Shown: in pieces, positions 8,551 to 16,210 of the stretch
Layout of the letters: each line of letters begins with the position of its first letter
How positions within the stretch are numbered: position 1 is the stretch's first letter
Origin: Micromonospora sp. WMMD961
GTDB lineage: Bacteria > Actinomycetota > Actinomycetes > Mycobacteriales > Micromonosporaceae
Reading direction: 5' to 3'
Assembly: GCF_029626145.1 (NCBI RefSeq)
Contig: NZ_JARUBJ010000002.1
Span: 4,747,501 to 4,811,500, forward strand
DNA: 64,000 nucleotides
Position numbers and translations under genes: made by a program
Notes under the pieces: model-generated
What the model was told of the DNA's origin: nothing
The model's input: only the letters and a program-made list of their open reading frames with translations
The model's database searches: none

Positions 8551-9540
8551 TCAGCCGGCCAGAGCCGTGACGATGACCTGGGTGTTGTGCCGTTCCGCAC
8601 CGAGATAGGTGCCCTCGGGGGTACCTTCGGTGCCGAGGCTGTCGCCGTAGAGGGCGTCCTCACCGCCGATGACCTTGACGCCGGCCTGGTTCGCGATCGC
8701 CTCCGCGCTCTTGGGCGGCAGGGAACTCTCGGTGAAGATGGCCTTCGTCCCCGTCGCCTTGATCTTCGCGACAAGCTCGTTCAGCTGCTTCGCGCTCAGC
8801 TCTGCGGAGGTGTCGAGGCTGGGGATGACCGAGCCGACGAACTGCAGCTTGTACCGGTCGACGTAGTAGCCGAAGGCGTCGTGGTTGGTCACGAGCTTGC
8901 GCTGATCGGCGGGGATCCTGGCGAAGGCCGCCTCGTTGTCGGCGTCGAGCTTGTCGAGTTCCGCCGAGTAGTTCTTCAGGTTGTCGGCGAAGGCCGTGGC
9001 GTGGGTGGGGTCGGCCGCGGCGAGGCCCTTCTCGATGTTGGTGACCATGGTCTTGGCGTTCAGCGGGTTGTGCCAGATGTGCGGGTCGTGCTCCTCGCCC
9101 TCGTGCTCGCCCTCGCCCTCCTCGTGGCCTTCCTCGCCCTCCTCGTGGCCGCCCTCGCGCAGGGTGACGCCTTGGCTTGAGTCGACGACGGTGCCCTTGA
9201 AGCCGGCCGACTCGATGGTCTGGTCGAGCCACTCCTCAAGGCCGACACCGTTCTTGACGACGATGGCTGCCTTACCGATCGCCTGGATGTCGGCGGGCGT
9301 GGGCTCGTACTCGTGCGGGTCCACGTTCGGCTTGATGATCTGTGTGACAGTGACGTCCCTGCCACCGATGGTGCGGACGAAGTCGGCCACCTCGGGGGTC
9401 GTGGCGACCACGGCGAGCCCGCTGCCGGCCGAGGCGTTGCCACCGCCCTTGGCGGCGTCGTCACCTGAGCCGCAGCCGCCAAGAAGAACAAGCGCGGCGG
9501 CGGTGGCCGCGGCGATGATCGTGCGTTGTCCATGCTTCAC
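8551..9540 (-). CDS. znuA: Zinc ABC transporter substrate-binding lipoprotein
   Basis: Extracytoplasmic metal-binding protein of the cluster A-I (ZnuA/TroA) class, 329 residues. The N-terminus is a lipoprotein signal with lipobox LLGGC. Metal ligands of the family are visible: the histidine in NVDPHEYEP, the DPHIWHNP motif and the later TNHDAFGY. Between the first two lies a His/Glu-rich loop (GGHEEGEEGHEEGEGEHEG), typical of zinc rather than manganese binders. The GTG at 9540 is preceded by GGAG; extension to 9621 has no signal peptide. First gene of a five-gene operon (znuA-C-B-B-arsR). Confidence 0.92.
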   Translation of the reverse strand: MKHGQRTIIAAATAAALVLLGGCGSGDDAAKGGGNASAGSGLAVVATTPEVADFVRTIGGRDVTVTQIIKPNVDPHEYEPTPADIQAIGKAAIVVKNGVGLEEWLDQTIESAGFKGTVVDSSQGVTLREGGHEEGEEGHEEGEGEHEGEEHDPHIWHNPLNAKTMVTNIEKGLAAADPTHATAFADNLKNYSAELDKLDADNEAAFARIPADQRKLVTNHDAFGYYVDRYKLQFVGSVIPSLDTSAELSAKQLNELVAKIKATGTKAIFTESSLPPKSAEAIANQAGVKVIGGEDALYGDSLGTEGTPEGTYLGAERHNTQVIVTALAG

Positions 9541-9564
9541 GAAAACACTCCATTCCTGAGGCAC

Positions 9565-9583
9565 GGAACGATAATCGTTTTCA
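9565..9583. promoter_or_regulatory. Zur-type operator upstream of znuA
   Basis: The core AACGATAATCGTT (9567-9579) is a perfect 6-1-6 palindrome, flanked by TTCA on one side. It sits 27 bases before the znuA start, where a bound repressor would block transcription. The form resembles the Fur/Zur-box family (AATGATAATCATT). It shares the CGTTTTC half with the other sites in this region. Assignment to Zur rests on the zinc operon it precedes. Confidence 0.75.
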
Positions 9584-9660
9584 CTAGGTATCATGTAATA
9601 GTGACATGACCACGCGTGCATATGTCGCCCCGCAGCGCGCGGGGACCGGGCGGCCGACCC

Positions 9661-10422
9661 TCAGGCCACGGCCGCCAACGCCGCGTGCCTGCCACAGCGC
9701 CAGAAGATCCCGGCCTCGCAGAATCCGGCCTCCTGAGCGGCGCTGGCATGCCATGACGCCGCAGCGGTGAACTCGGCCGGCAGCCGTTCGCCGAAGATCG
9801 CCGCCCGCTGCGCGAGTAGCGGGCGCAGCACCTCCAGGTCCGCGATGTCGTTCCACCACTGCGCCCAGGCCAGCTCCGCAGCGGCTTCGTTCGGGGCGGG
9901 GCACAAGGCGTTCATCAGGGACGGGAGTCCCTCGTCGGGCATGAGGTCCGCGACGATGAGCAGCCCCCCGGGCGCCAGGCAGCGGCGAGCGTCAGCGTAG
10001 AACGCACGTACCTGGGCTGGCGCCAGGTAGTGCAGGGTCATGACTACCGTAACCAGGTCATAGCCGACACCTGCGCGGTCCACCCAGCGCGGCGTCGACA
10101 GGTCTCCCTCCAGTGCCCGGGCCTTGCCCGTCAGGGCACTGCGCGCCAGCGCGAGCAGCACGGGGTCGATGTCCATGAGGGTGATCGCGGCACCGGCCCA
10201 CTTCCGAGTCATCCGCTCGGCGAGCAGCCCCGGTCCGCCGCCCAGGTCGAGCACCCGATCCGGCGATCGGCCACGAACAGCCTCGGCGACACGGCACAGC
10301 GTCTCCTCAAGGCTGGCGAGGTGCGGCACGAATTCCCCCATGACCCGTGCCCAGCTCTCACGCCTCCGGGAGACCTGCGCGCGATCGAGTACGACATCGG
10401 GGGCGCGGGCGGTGGTTGCCAT
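9661..10422 (-). CDS. Class I SAM-dependent methyltransferase
   Basis: 253 residues. Motif I is VLDLGGGPGLLAERM (about residue 60), followed by an acidic loop (LMDIDPVLLALARS), LEGDLSTP, and YDLVTVVMTLHYLAP; this is the Rossmann fold of small-molecule methyltransferases. The C-terminal part (FWRCGRHAAL) is typical of O- or N-methyltransferases of secondary metabolism. The ATG at 10422 has GGAG eight bases upstream. It lies downstream of the PLP-enzyme operon, with its own operator-like site in the 109-base gap, and upstream of znuA. I infer that it modifies the product of the PLP operon; the substrate is unknown. Confidence 0.85.
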   Translation of the reverse strand: MATTARAPDVVLDRAQVSRRRESWARVMGEFVPHLASLEETLCRVAEAVRGRSPDRVLDLGGGPGLLAERMTRKWAGAAITLMDIDPVLLALARSALTGKARALEGDLSTPRWVDRAGVGYDLVTVVMTLHYLAPAQVRAFYADARRCLAPGGLLIVADLMPDEGLPSLMNALCPAPNEAAAELAWAQWWNDIADLEVLRPLLAQRAAIFGERLPAEFTAAASWHASAAQEAGFCEAGIFWRCGRHAALAAVA

Positions 10423-10459
10423 GGGTGCACTCCGGGGCGGCGCGGACAGGACAGCCAAA

Positions 10460-10480
10460 CGATAACGGAAGCCATTTCCG
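10460..10480. promoter_or_regulatory. Zur-like site before the methyltransferase
   Basis: Read on the minus strand the site has GGAAATG, a five-base spacer and CCGTTATCG, matching the pattern of the site at 16911-16931 at 14 of 21 positions by eye. It lies about 40 bases before the methyltransferase start, in the promoter position. It suggests that this gene has a separate zinc-controlled promoter in addition to any read-through from upstream. Confidence 0.55.
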
Positions 10481-10531
10481 ACAGCGTAGGCGAGTCGCGA
10501 CGGAGAACCGGTATATTACGGTGCGTGTCGG

Positions 10532-11722
10532 TCAGTCGTGGTCGAGTTCCGCCAGGACCGACAGGAGCCGGTCCACCTCCTCGGCGGTGTTGTAGACGTG
10601 CAGGCTCACGCGTACGGATGCCGTCTTCTCACCCTGGTCGCCCTGGCAGTGACCGTCCGCGCGGACCAGGAGGCCGTGCGCGGCCAGGATGAACCCGAGG
10701 TCGTTCGAGCCGATCAGACGGTGGCGGAAGGCCACGATGCCCTGGCGCTGCTGCACCGGGGCGTCGGCGGCCAGGCTGCTCTGACAGCCCAGCACCTCGA
10801 AGCTGGGCAGCGTGCGCAACCCGTCGGTGAGCCGGGCGCCGAGCGCGGTGTTCCACCGGGCCACTCGATCCAGGCCCGCGGCGTCGAGCCAGTCCAGCGC
10901 GGCGACCAGACTGATGATGCCACTGGTGTTGGGTGAGCCGTTCCAGCCGGCCGGCGCGTAGGCCGGGCCGCGCTGATTACGCGCCCAGATCGCGCCGGTG
11001 CCGGGCAGCGCCATCGCCTTGTGCCCGGAGAACACCACGAAGTCGACGTCGGTCGCCGTGGTGGACAGCGGCAGGTGCCCCACGCCCTGCGCGGCGTCGA
11101 GGCAGATCGGGACGCCCGGCCCGGCGGCCGCGCGCAGTCTGTGCACGTTCATGTCGTTGCCGTAGACGTGGTGCACGTGGGTCGCGGCGATCAGGCGGGT
11201 CCGGTCGTTGATCATCGCCGCGAGCCGGTCGGTGTCGTAGTCGTGGGCGGCGTCGTAGGGCATGGCCCGAACGCCGACCGACATGCCCTGGTGGCGCAGC
11301 AGCTCCGCGATCTCCAGCCAGGGTGCGTTGTTGGCGGCGTGATCGGCGAACGGCACGATGATCTCGTCACCGTCGCGCAACTGCGGGGCCAGCCAGTCGC
11401 GGGCGATGCAGCGCAACCCCTCGGTGGTGCCGCCGACGAAATGCACTCCGGAACGCTCCGGTGCCGGGTCGTCGAGGAATCGGCGCAGCCGGTCGCGGGC
11501 CTGCTCGATGCGGGCGGTGGTCCGGTTCGCCCACGGGTACGTACCCCGGGCGGCGTTGGCGTTGCCCGTCGTCAGATAGGTCAGGACGGCGTCGAGGACC
11601 GCCTGCGGCTTCTGCGAGGTGGCGGCGCTGTCCAGGTATGCCACGTCGGGGTTGGCGGTGATCAGCGGGAACTGCCGCCGCAACGTCTCCTGCCACGGGG
11701 ACAGCTCGTCGAGAACGTCCAT
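10532..11722 (-). CDS. Class V aminotransferase / cysteine-desulfurase-like PLP enzyme
   Basis: 396 residues, fold-type I. Features of SufS/CsdA-type enzymes: LDSAATSQKP near the start, GTTEGLR, the stacking histidine region THVHHVYG, the PLP aspartate in CLDAAQGVGH, and the Schiff-base lysine in FSGHKAMALPGTG. The C-terminal LVRADGHCQGD aligns with the RAGHHCA loop of SufS, keeping a cysteine that could carry persulfide. Sulfur mobilisation from cysteine, or another C-S lyase reaction, is therefore plausible. It starts one base after the stop of the SbnA-rhodanese gene, so the two are coupled. It is unlikely to be the housekeeping SufS because no suf genes are nearby. Confidence 0.85.
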   Translation of the reverse strand: MDVLDELSPWQETLRRQFPLITANPDVAYLDSAATSQKPQAVLDAVLTYLTTGNANAARGTYPWANRTTARIEQARDRLRRFLDDPAPERSGVHFVGGTTEGLRCIARDWLAPQLRDGDEIIVPFADHAANNAPWLEIAELLRHQGMSVGVRAMPYDAAHDYDTDRLAAMINDRTRLIAATHVHHVYGNDMNVHRLRAAAGPGVPICLDAAQGVGHLPLSTTATDVDFVVFSGHKAMALPGTGAIWARNQRGPAYAPAGWNGSPNTSGIISLVAALDWLDAAGLDRVARWNTALGARLTDGLRTLPSFEVLGCQSSLAADAPVQQRQGIVAFRHRLIGSNDLGFILAAHGLLVRADGHCQGDQGEKTASVRVSLHVYNTAEEVDRLLSVLAELDHD

Positions 11723-11723
11723 C

Positions 11724-13043
11724 TCAGTCGCGCACGAGCTCGGCGCCGGCGTCACGCCAGGCGATGATCCCGCCGCCGAGCGAGCGCACGTCTGGATGAC
11801 CCATCCGGGTCAGCAGAGCGGCGTAGCGGGCGGACTTCTCCCCCACCGGGCAGACCAGCAGCACCGGCTGGCGGCGACCGAACGGCAGCCCACCGTGCAG
11901 CATCTCGGCGAAGAGTTCGTCGACGATGTTGATCGAGCCATCGATGTGCAGCGCCTGGTACGCGAACGGGCTGCGCAGGTCGACCACCAGCCCTCGGCGT
12001 TCGGCGATCCACCGCTGGGCTTCCGCGACATCCACGGTCGCCGCCTGCCGCATCTGCGCGTCGGTCACCGTGCGGACGGAGTTGCGCTGTGGTGGCCGAC
12101 CGAACAGCTCGGGGCGCCGCTCGCGCAGATAACTCATGTAGCTCTCGACGCGGTCACAGACGATGAAGACAGCCGTACGGCGTTCGGTGAGCTGCGCGTC
12201 GACGGCGCGCAGATGGCGTACGGCGCCCTGGTAGGCGCCGCCACCGGTCGGCCCGGCCAGCGTGCCGCACCGGCGCACGAGAGTCAGCAGGCCATCGATG
12301 GCGTCGTCGGCGGTGATCGTCTCCACCGTGTCGTAGACGTCGGGGTCGAACAGTCCCACCTCGTGCACCTCGTCGATGGTGCGGATGCCCGGGATGAAGT
12401 CGGACTTGTGCGCCACCAGCCCGACGACGCGCACGTCGGGGTTGTGTTGGCGCAGCGCGGCCGCCACGCCGGTGGAGGAGCCGGCCGTGCCGACGCAGGC
12501 GATGAAGTAGTCCGGGGCTCGGCCGTCGAGGTCCTTCACGATCTCCGGGCCGGTGCCGTTGAAGTGCGCGTCGACGTTGAGTTCGTTGAAGTACTGGTCG
12601 GTGTGCAGGTAGCCGCCGCCTGATCCGGCGAGCCGGTGGTACATCCTGGTCAGCGGGTCGTCGGTGTCGGTGGGGTCGAGGCACTCGGCCTGCCCGGGAA
12701 GCTCGTCGATCTCCGCGCCGAGCAACAGCAGCAGGTCCTTGATCTCGGCGACCTTCATGCGGTTGGTGACGCTCTTGAAGCTGAGCCCGTGCATCCCGGC
12801 GATGACGGCGAGGGCCTTGGCCGTGTTGCCGCTGGACAACTCGACGACGGTGTCGCCGCGCTCGACGGCCTGGGCGAGCAGGGGTCGGGCCATGTTCCAG
12901 GCGGCGCGGTCCTTCAGCGAGCCGAACGGGTTGAGCAGCTCCATCTTGGCGTACAGGTCGATGTTGCGCAGGCCATGCACGGCGGGATCGATGCGCACCA
13001 GCGGGGTGTTGCCGATGGCCTCGGTCATGCTCTCGAATCTCAT
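11724..13043 (-). CDS. SbnA/CysK-like PLP enzyme fused to a rhodanese domain
   Basis: 439 residues in two domains. Residues 1 to about 320 are a fold-type II beta-replacement enzyme: the PLP lysine lies in NPFGSLKDRAAW, the substrate loop is ELSSGNTAKALA, and the phosphate cradle is GTAGSSTG. The segment QYFNELNVDAHFNGTGPEIV resembles that of SbnA (QYxNELNxxxHxxGxGxEIV), which joins O-phosphoserine and glutamate on the way to 2,3-diaminopropionate. Residues about 335-439 are a rhodanese domain with catalytic-type loop LLVCPVGEKSARY. ATGA overlap with the decarboxylase-like gene upstream. The fusion suggests sulfur chemistry on the product or delivery of sulfur from the adjacent desulfurase-like enzyme; both are inference. 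Confidence 0.85.
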   Translation of the reverse strand: MRFESMTEAIGNTPLVRIDPAVHGLRNIDLYAKMELLNPFGSLKDRAAWNMARPLLAQAVERGDTVVELSSGNTAKALAVIAGMHGLSFKSVTNRMKVAEIKDLLLLLGAEIDELPGQAECLDPTDTDDPLTRMYHRLAGSGGGYLHTDQYFNELNVDAHFNGTGPEIVKDLDGRAPDYFIACVGTAGSSTGVAAALRQHNPDVRVVGLVAHKSDFIPGIRTIDEVHEVGLFDPDVYDTVETITADDAIDGLLTLVRRCGTLAGPTGGGAYQGAVRHLRAVDAQLTERRTAVFIVCDRVESYMSYLRERRPELFGRPPQRNSVRTVTDAQMRQAATVDVAEAQRWIAERRGLVVDLRSPFAYQALHIDGSINIVDELFAEMLHGGLPFGRRQPVLLVCPVGEKSARYAALLTRMGHPDVRSLGGGIIAWRDAGAELVRD

Positions 13044-14530
13044 GGTGCCTCCGCCGGATGGTGAACGGGCCAGTACTGCTCGTCGAGGCACCACCGCCAC
13101 GCGCCGTCGTCGCGGTACAGCGCGACCTTGCGACCCATGGGCTGGCGCAGCGCGTGCGTGGCGCTGAAGTCCATCAGGTAGCCGGCGGTGTTGACGAAGG
13201 CCAACAGGTCGCCGGGGCGGGGCCGGGACGGCAGGAAGACCTTGCGCCGGGTGATGAGATCCGCTTCCAGACACAGGTTGCCGAACAGGTACACCCCCGC
13301 GGGGCCTGAACCGGCCGGGGTCGTCCGATGTACGACGACCGGGTCCATCAGGACCCCGTGTTCCTCCAGGCTGACGTCGCGTGCGTTGCAGTCCAGGCGC
13401 ACGATCGTGTCGCCGTTGGCCTCGTCACGTACCTCCAGGACACTGGCCAGGACCAGGCCACACTGGTCGAGCAGGGCCCGACCCGGCTCGACGTGCAGGT
13501 CGTACATGTTGTCCAACAGCAGTGTCCCGAGTGGGCGGCGCTGCTCCGGCGCGCTGGTTCGCAGTAGCCGATCGAGGTATGCGGGCCCGGAGACGGGTCG
13601 GTGAGCGGGGTACAGGTTCAGCGAGCCGCGAACGTGGCCGCCCTCGGCGCGCAACCCGTACCCGTGCCCGTTCCAGGTCAGTGGTGTCCGCCGGCCGAGC
13701 ACCGCCTCGGTCAACGCGGAGGTGTACTGCTCCCACTGCGCGCCGTCGGCGAGGTAGTTCACGCCGAACCCACCGCCGATGTCCACCGACCAGGGTCGCA
13801 GACCGCGCCGGCGGCACTCCTCCAGCGCGCCGAGGCAGCCCTCCAGCGCCACGGCCTTCTCCGGCAGCCCGATCGTGTCGAGGTGAAATGCCACTCCGAC
13901 CAGATCCAGGGCGTCGGCGTGTTTCTCGATCACGTCGAGAACCTCGCTCGCCGCGGCGGCCGACACCCCGAAGCGGCTGCGGCGACTGCCGAGCTGCGCG
14001 CCTGTTGAGGTGAAGCCGGACAGGCGTGCCATCACCCGTACGCGCGGCAACGACCAATCCGTGACCAGTGCGGCGAGCACCGCCAACTCGCCGACGGAAT
14101 CGGCGCTGACGGTGACCCCGGTGCGGGCGCACAGCCAGAGGAACTCCTCGTTCTTCGGCCCGGTCGCCATGATCCGCTGCGGCACGAAGCCGGCACCGAG
14201 CGCGTGCTGCAGCTCGGCGAGCGACGCCACGTCGATGCCCGCGTCGGTGGCGGCGAGTTCGCGAACCAAGGCGCTGGATCGGTTGGCCTTGTGCGCGTAA
14301 TAGATCTGACCGGAGAGGCGATGGTGGGAGATCACCGAGCGGAATGCCGCGACGTTCTCCGCCAACTGCTGTGGCAGAACCACTCCGAGCGGAGAGCCCA
14401 ACGCGTCGGACAATTGTGCCATCAAGACGGTTTCGTCAAGTGCCGACTGCAGTGTCGGATGGATTAGCGGAGACAGGTGAAGGGGCAATTCGACTCCCGA
14501 GGTGAGTCGTGGTGCCATGGGCGCCGCCAT
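13040..14530 (-). CDS. Y4yA-like fold-type III PLP-dependent decarboxylase
   Basis: 496 residues, alanine-racemase-like barrel plus beta domain, as in ornithine and diaminopimelate decarboxylases. The PLP lysine lies in IYYAHKANRS, the glycine loop is VDIGGGFGVNY, the EPGR phosphate motif is HVEPGRALL, and the C-terminal cysteine loop is FGNLCLEADLI. The divergent lysine motif and length fit the Y4yA family named after a rhizobial symbiotic-plasmid gene, which as I recall lies beside a cysteine-synthase-like gene (y4xP) in that organism. First gene of the operon; ATG at 14530 with GAGGG upstream, another in-frame ATG at 14518. It would decarboxylate an amino-acid intermediate. Confidence 0.85.
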   Translation of the reverse strand: MAAPMAPRLTSGVELPLHLSPLIHPTLQSALDETVLMAQLSDALGSPLGVVLPQQLAENVAAFRSVISHHRLSGQIYYAHKANRSSALVRELAATDAGIDVASLAELQHALGAGFVPQRIMATGPKNEEFLWLCARTGVTVSADSVGELAVLAALVTDWSLPRVRVMARLSGFTSTGAQLGSRRSRFGVSAAAASEVLDVIEKHADALDLVGVAFHLDTIGLPEKAVALEGCLGALEECRRRGLRPWSVDIGGGFGVNYLADGAQWEQYTSALTEAVLGRRTPLTWNGHGYGLRAEGGHVRGSLNLYPAHRPVSGPAYLDRLLRTSAPEQRRPLGTLLLDNMYDLHVEPGRALLDQCGLVLASVLEVRDEANGDTIVRLDCNARDVSLEEHGVLMDPVVVHRTTPAGSGPAGVYLFGNLCLEADLITRRKVFLPSRPRPGDLLAFVNTAGYLMDFSATHALRQPMGRKVALYRDDGAWRWCLDEQYWPVHHPAEAP

Positions 14531-14790
14531 TGCCCTCGCCGAAAACCCTTCGTAACGGCGGCCTGCTTCAACGTAACCGATGTTCCCACGCCCGCCAAGG
14601 GGTGCGGATGCGCGACTGGACGGACGTCCTCACATAGTCAAATGTGCATGTAGACAGTTGTCGACGCAACGCTGTCGGCGACTGTTGGGGCATGACCGAC
14701 CATGGTGGAATTTCCATTTCCGCCGGTCCGCGCTGGACGCGGCGCAACCCGATCGGGTGCCGTCGACCGACAACAGCCGCGAGCGTCAGC
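14531..14790. promoter_or_regulatory. Promoter region of the PLP-enzyme operon, weak Zur-like elements
   Basis: Two weak partial matches to the local operator are visible. One is at 14540-14558, where the minus strand reads TTACGAAGGGTTTTCGG just before the start codon. The other is at 14706-14720 (GGAATTTCCATTTCC), which holds one clear GGAAATG half. Neither is as good as the sites before znuA, rpmF or the surface-protein genes. No gene is seen. The zinc control of this operon is thus less certain than that of its neighbours. Confidence 0.35.
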
Positions 14791-15198
14791 TCAGCCCGCG
14801 GCACAGGCCGCGCACACGCCGAAGATCTCCATGGTGTGGTTGACGTCGGTGAAGCCGTGGCGGGCGGCCATTCGGCAAGCCCATTCGTCGACGCTTGGGC
14901 CAGTGACCTCGACAGTTCGGGCGCAGAGGCGGCACACCAGGTGGTGGTGACGGGTGTGGGTACTACACCGGCGGAACAGCTGCTCACCGTTGGGCAGCCG
15001 CATACTGTCGATCTCACCGCTGTCGACCAGCGCCTGCAGGGTTCGGTAGACGGTGGTCAGCCCCACCGCCACATCGCGGGCACGCAGGTCCGCATGCAGC
15101 CGCTGCGCGCTGCGGAACTGGTCGGATTCCTCCAGCAGCGCCCTCACCTCGGCGCGCTGCCGGGTGTTGCGGCTGCCGCCGGGCGGTACGCCACTCAT
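14791..15198 (-). CDS. zur: Zur-type Fur-family repressor, copy 1
   Basis: 135 residues. The N-terminal winged helix contains RNTRQRAEVRALLEESDQF and GLTTVYRTLQALVDSGEID, the DNA-recognition helix of Fur proteins. The dimerisation domain has HHHLVCRLCARTVEV (first CxxC) and a second pair in IFGVCAACAAG, giving the structural zinc site of Fur/Zur proteins, plus HTMEIFG for the regulatory site. ATG at 15198 with GGGAC upstream. It is followed by the PLP-enzyme operon and preceded by an operator-like site. Zur rather than Fur is inferred from context and close likeness to the second copy at 19 kb. Confidence 0.85.
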   Translation of the reverse strand: MSGVPPGGSRNTRQRAEVRALLEESDQFRSAQRLHADLRARDVAVGLTTVYRTLQALVDSGEIDSMRLPNGEQLFRRCSTHTRHHHLVCRLCARTVEVTGPSVDEWACRMAARHGFTDVNHTMEIFGVCAACAAG

Positions 15199-15313
15199 GA
15201 CCACGTCCCTCGGTTCCGCGTCACGTCTTCTGGCGGCGCGGCGGCCTCGTCGCCGAGACCACCACGCCTCCCCTGATCCGCCCACCGGAGGTACCACACT
15301 CCTTGGCGGATCC

Positions 15314-15334
15314 ACGAAATGATAACCAGTTCAC
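15314..15334. promoter_or_regulatory. Zur-like site upstream of zur copy 1
   Basis: Contains GAAATGATA, identical to the left half of the site at 16911-16931, followed by a poorer right half (CCAGTTCAC). It is about 115 bases from the zur start, so the promoter must be well upstream or the site may act at a distance. Consistent with autoregulation. Confidence 0.5.
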
Positions 15335-15442
15335 ATTGATGTGGCGTTCACCGCCCCGCCGCCACCGCTGGCCGAAGGTCTCGCCGGCGACGTCGATCCT
15401 CGTACGCCCCGGCGTAGGCCGGAGCCGGTGGCACTGGCCGGC

Positions 15443-15473
15443 GCGCGGCGCCTACCGCTGGTAGGCGCCGCGC
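15443..15473. terminator. Strong stem-loop after the surface-protein operon
   Basis: GCGCGGCGCCTACC and GGTAGGCGCCGCGC are exact reverse complements separated by GCT, a 14-bp stem with a three-base loop, about 85 bases beyond the stop of the second surface-protein gene. No U-run follows, as is common for actinomycete terminators. The region 15335-15556 holds no gene that I can support. Confidence 0.7.
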
Positions 15474-15556
15474 CGATCACGATCCGCCCCGGCACACGCC
15501 TACCACCGAGGCGGACATCGACAGCGAGTCGGCAGATCAGGTGCGGTGGCTCGGGG

Positions 15557-16210
15557 TCAGGAAAGAACGTCGAAGGTAAAGGTCTTGGCGCCTGAGCTGA
15601 CGGTGGCGCCGGTGGAGGCGAGCTTGCCGGTGACCTCGAAGGTGACGGCATAGGTGCCGGCGGCGTCGAAGCCCCAGTTGGCGTGGGCGTGGGTGTTGTA
15701 TTTGACGTTGAGGCTGTCGGGCAGGCCGTTCCCGCTGTCGAAGAGCACGGTGGGGGTGCCACCCGAGACGGTGTAGATACTGAAGCCCGCGGGGCCGGAG
15801 ACGCCGGTGAGCTTGAAGGTGACCCGGTTGTTCTGGAAGATGCCACTGGGCACCTCGGTGGTGTTCCACCCGGCCCAGAGAAGTCCGGCGGTGCTGGACT
15901 GCGGCAGGACCCACGCCTGACCGCCGGTGCCGAGGAAGGACCAGGCCGAGCCACCGGGCACGGTGATCTTGCCGGTGTTCGGCACCCGGAAGAGCACGTC
16001 GGCGGGGTTGCGTTCGACGCTGCCGGTGCCGGTGCCGTCCAGGACGTTGACGGTGAGCGCACCGGCGGCGTAGTCGACGTCGATCACGTCGACATGACCA
16101 CTGGAGAGCACCACGGGTGCCGCGGCGGCGGGCGCGCCGGTGCCGACGAGCAGTGCGCCGGCCAGGAGGAGACCGGCGAAGAGCCGGTTGCGGGTACGCA
16201 TCACGTTCAC
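15557..16210 (-). CDS. Secreted protein with actinobacterial surface-anchored domain (2)
   Basis: 217 residues. A signal peptide (MRTRNRLFAGLLLAGALLVG then APAAAA) precedes one complete copy of the domain found in actinobacterial surface-anchored proteins (TIGR03769 type): start SSGHVDVIDVDY, end THAHANWGFDAAGTYAVTFE. The HAHANW histidines suggest metal contact. There is no LPxTG or C-terminal membrane segment, so it is probably secreted or held by a partner. The GTG at 16210 overlaps the preceding stop (GTGA); an ATG at 16201 is an alternative start. In other actinobacteria this domain accompanies Zn/Mn ABC transporters. Confidence 0.85.
   Translation of the reverse strand: MNVMRTRNRLFAGLLLAGALLVGTGAPAAAAPVVLSSGHVDVIDVDYAAGALTVNVLDGTGTGSVERNPADVLFRVPNTGKITVPGGSAWSFLGTGGQAWVLPQSSTAGLLWAGWNTTEVPSGIFQNNRVTFKLTGVSGPAGFSIYTVSGGTPTVLFDSGNGLPDSLNVKYNTHAHANWGFDAAGTYAVTFEVTGKLASTGATVSSGAKTFTFDVLS

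Noticed and set aside
9101..9170. Tandem repeat in znuA
   Set aside because: The repetitive CTC/GCC pattern encodes the His/Glu-rich zinc loop of the binding protein and is explained by it.
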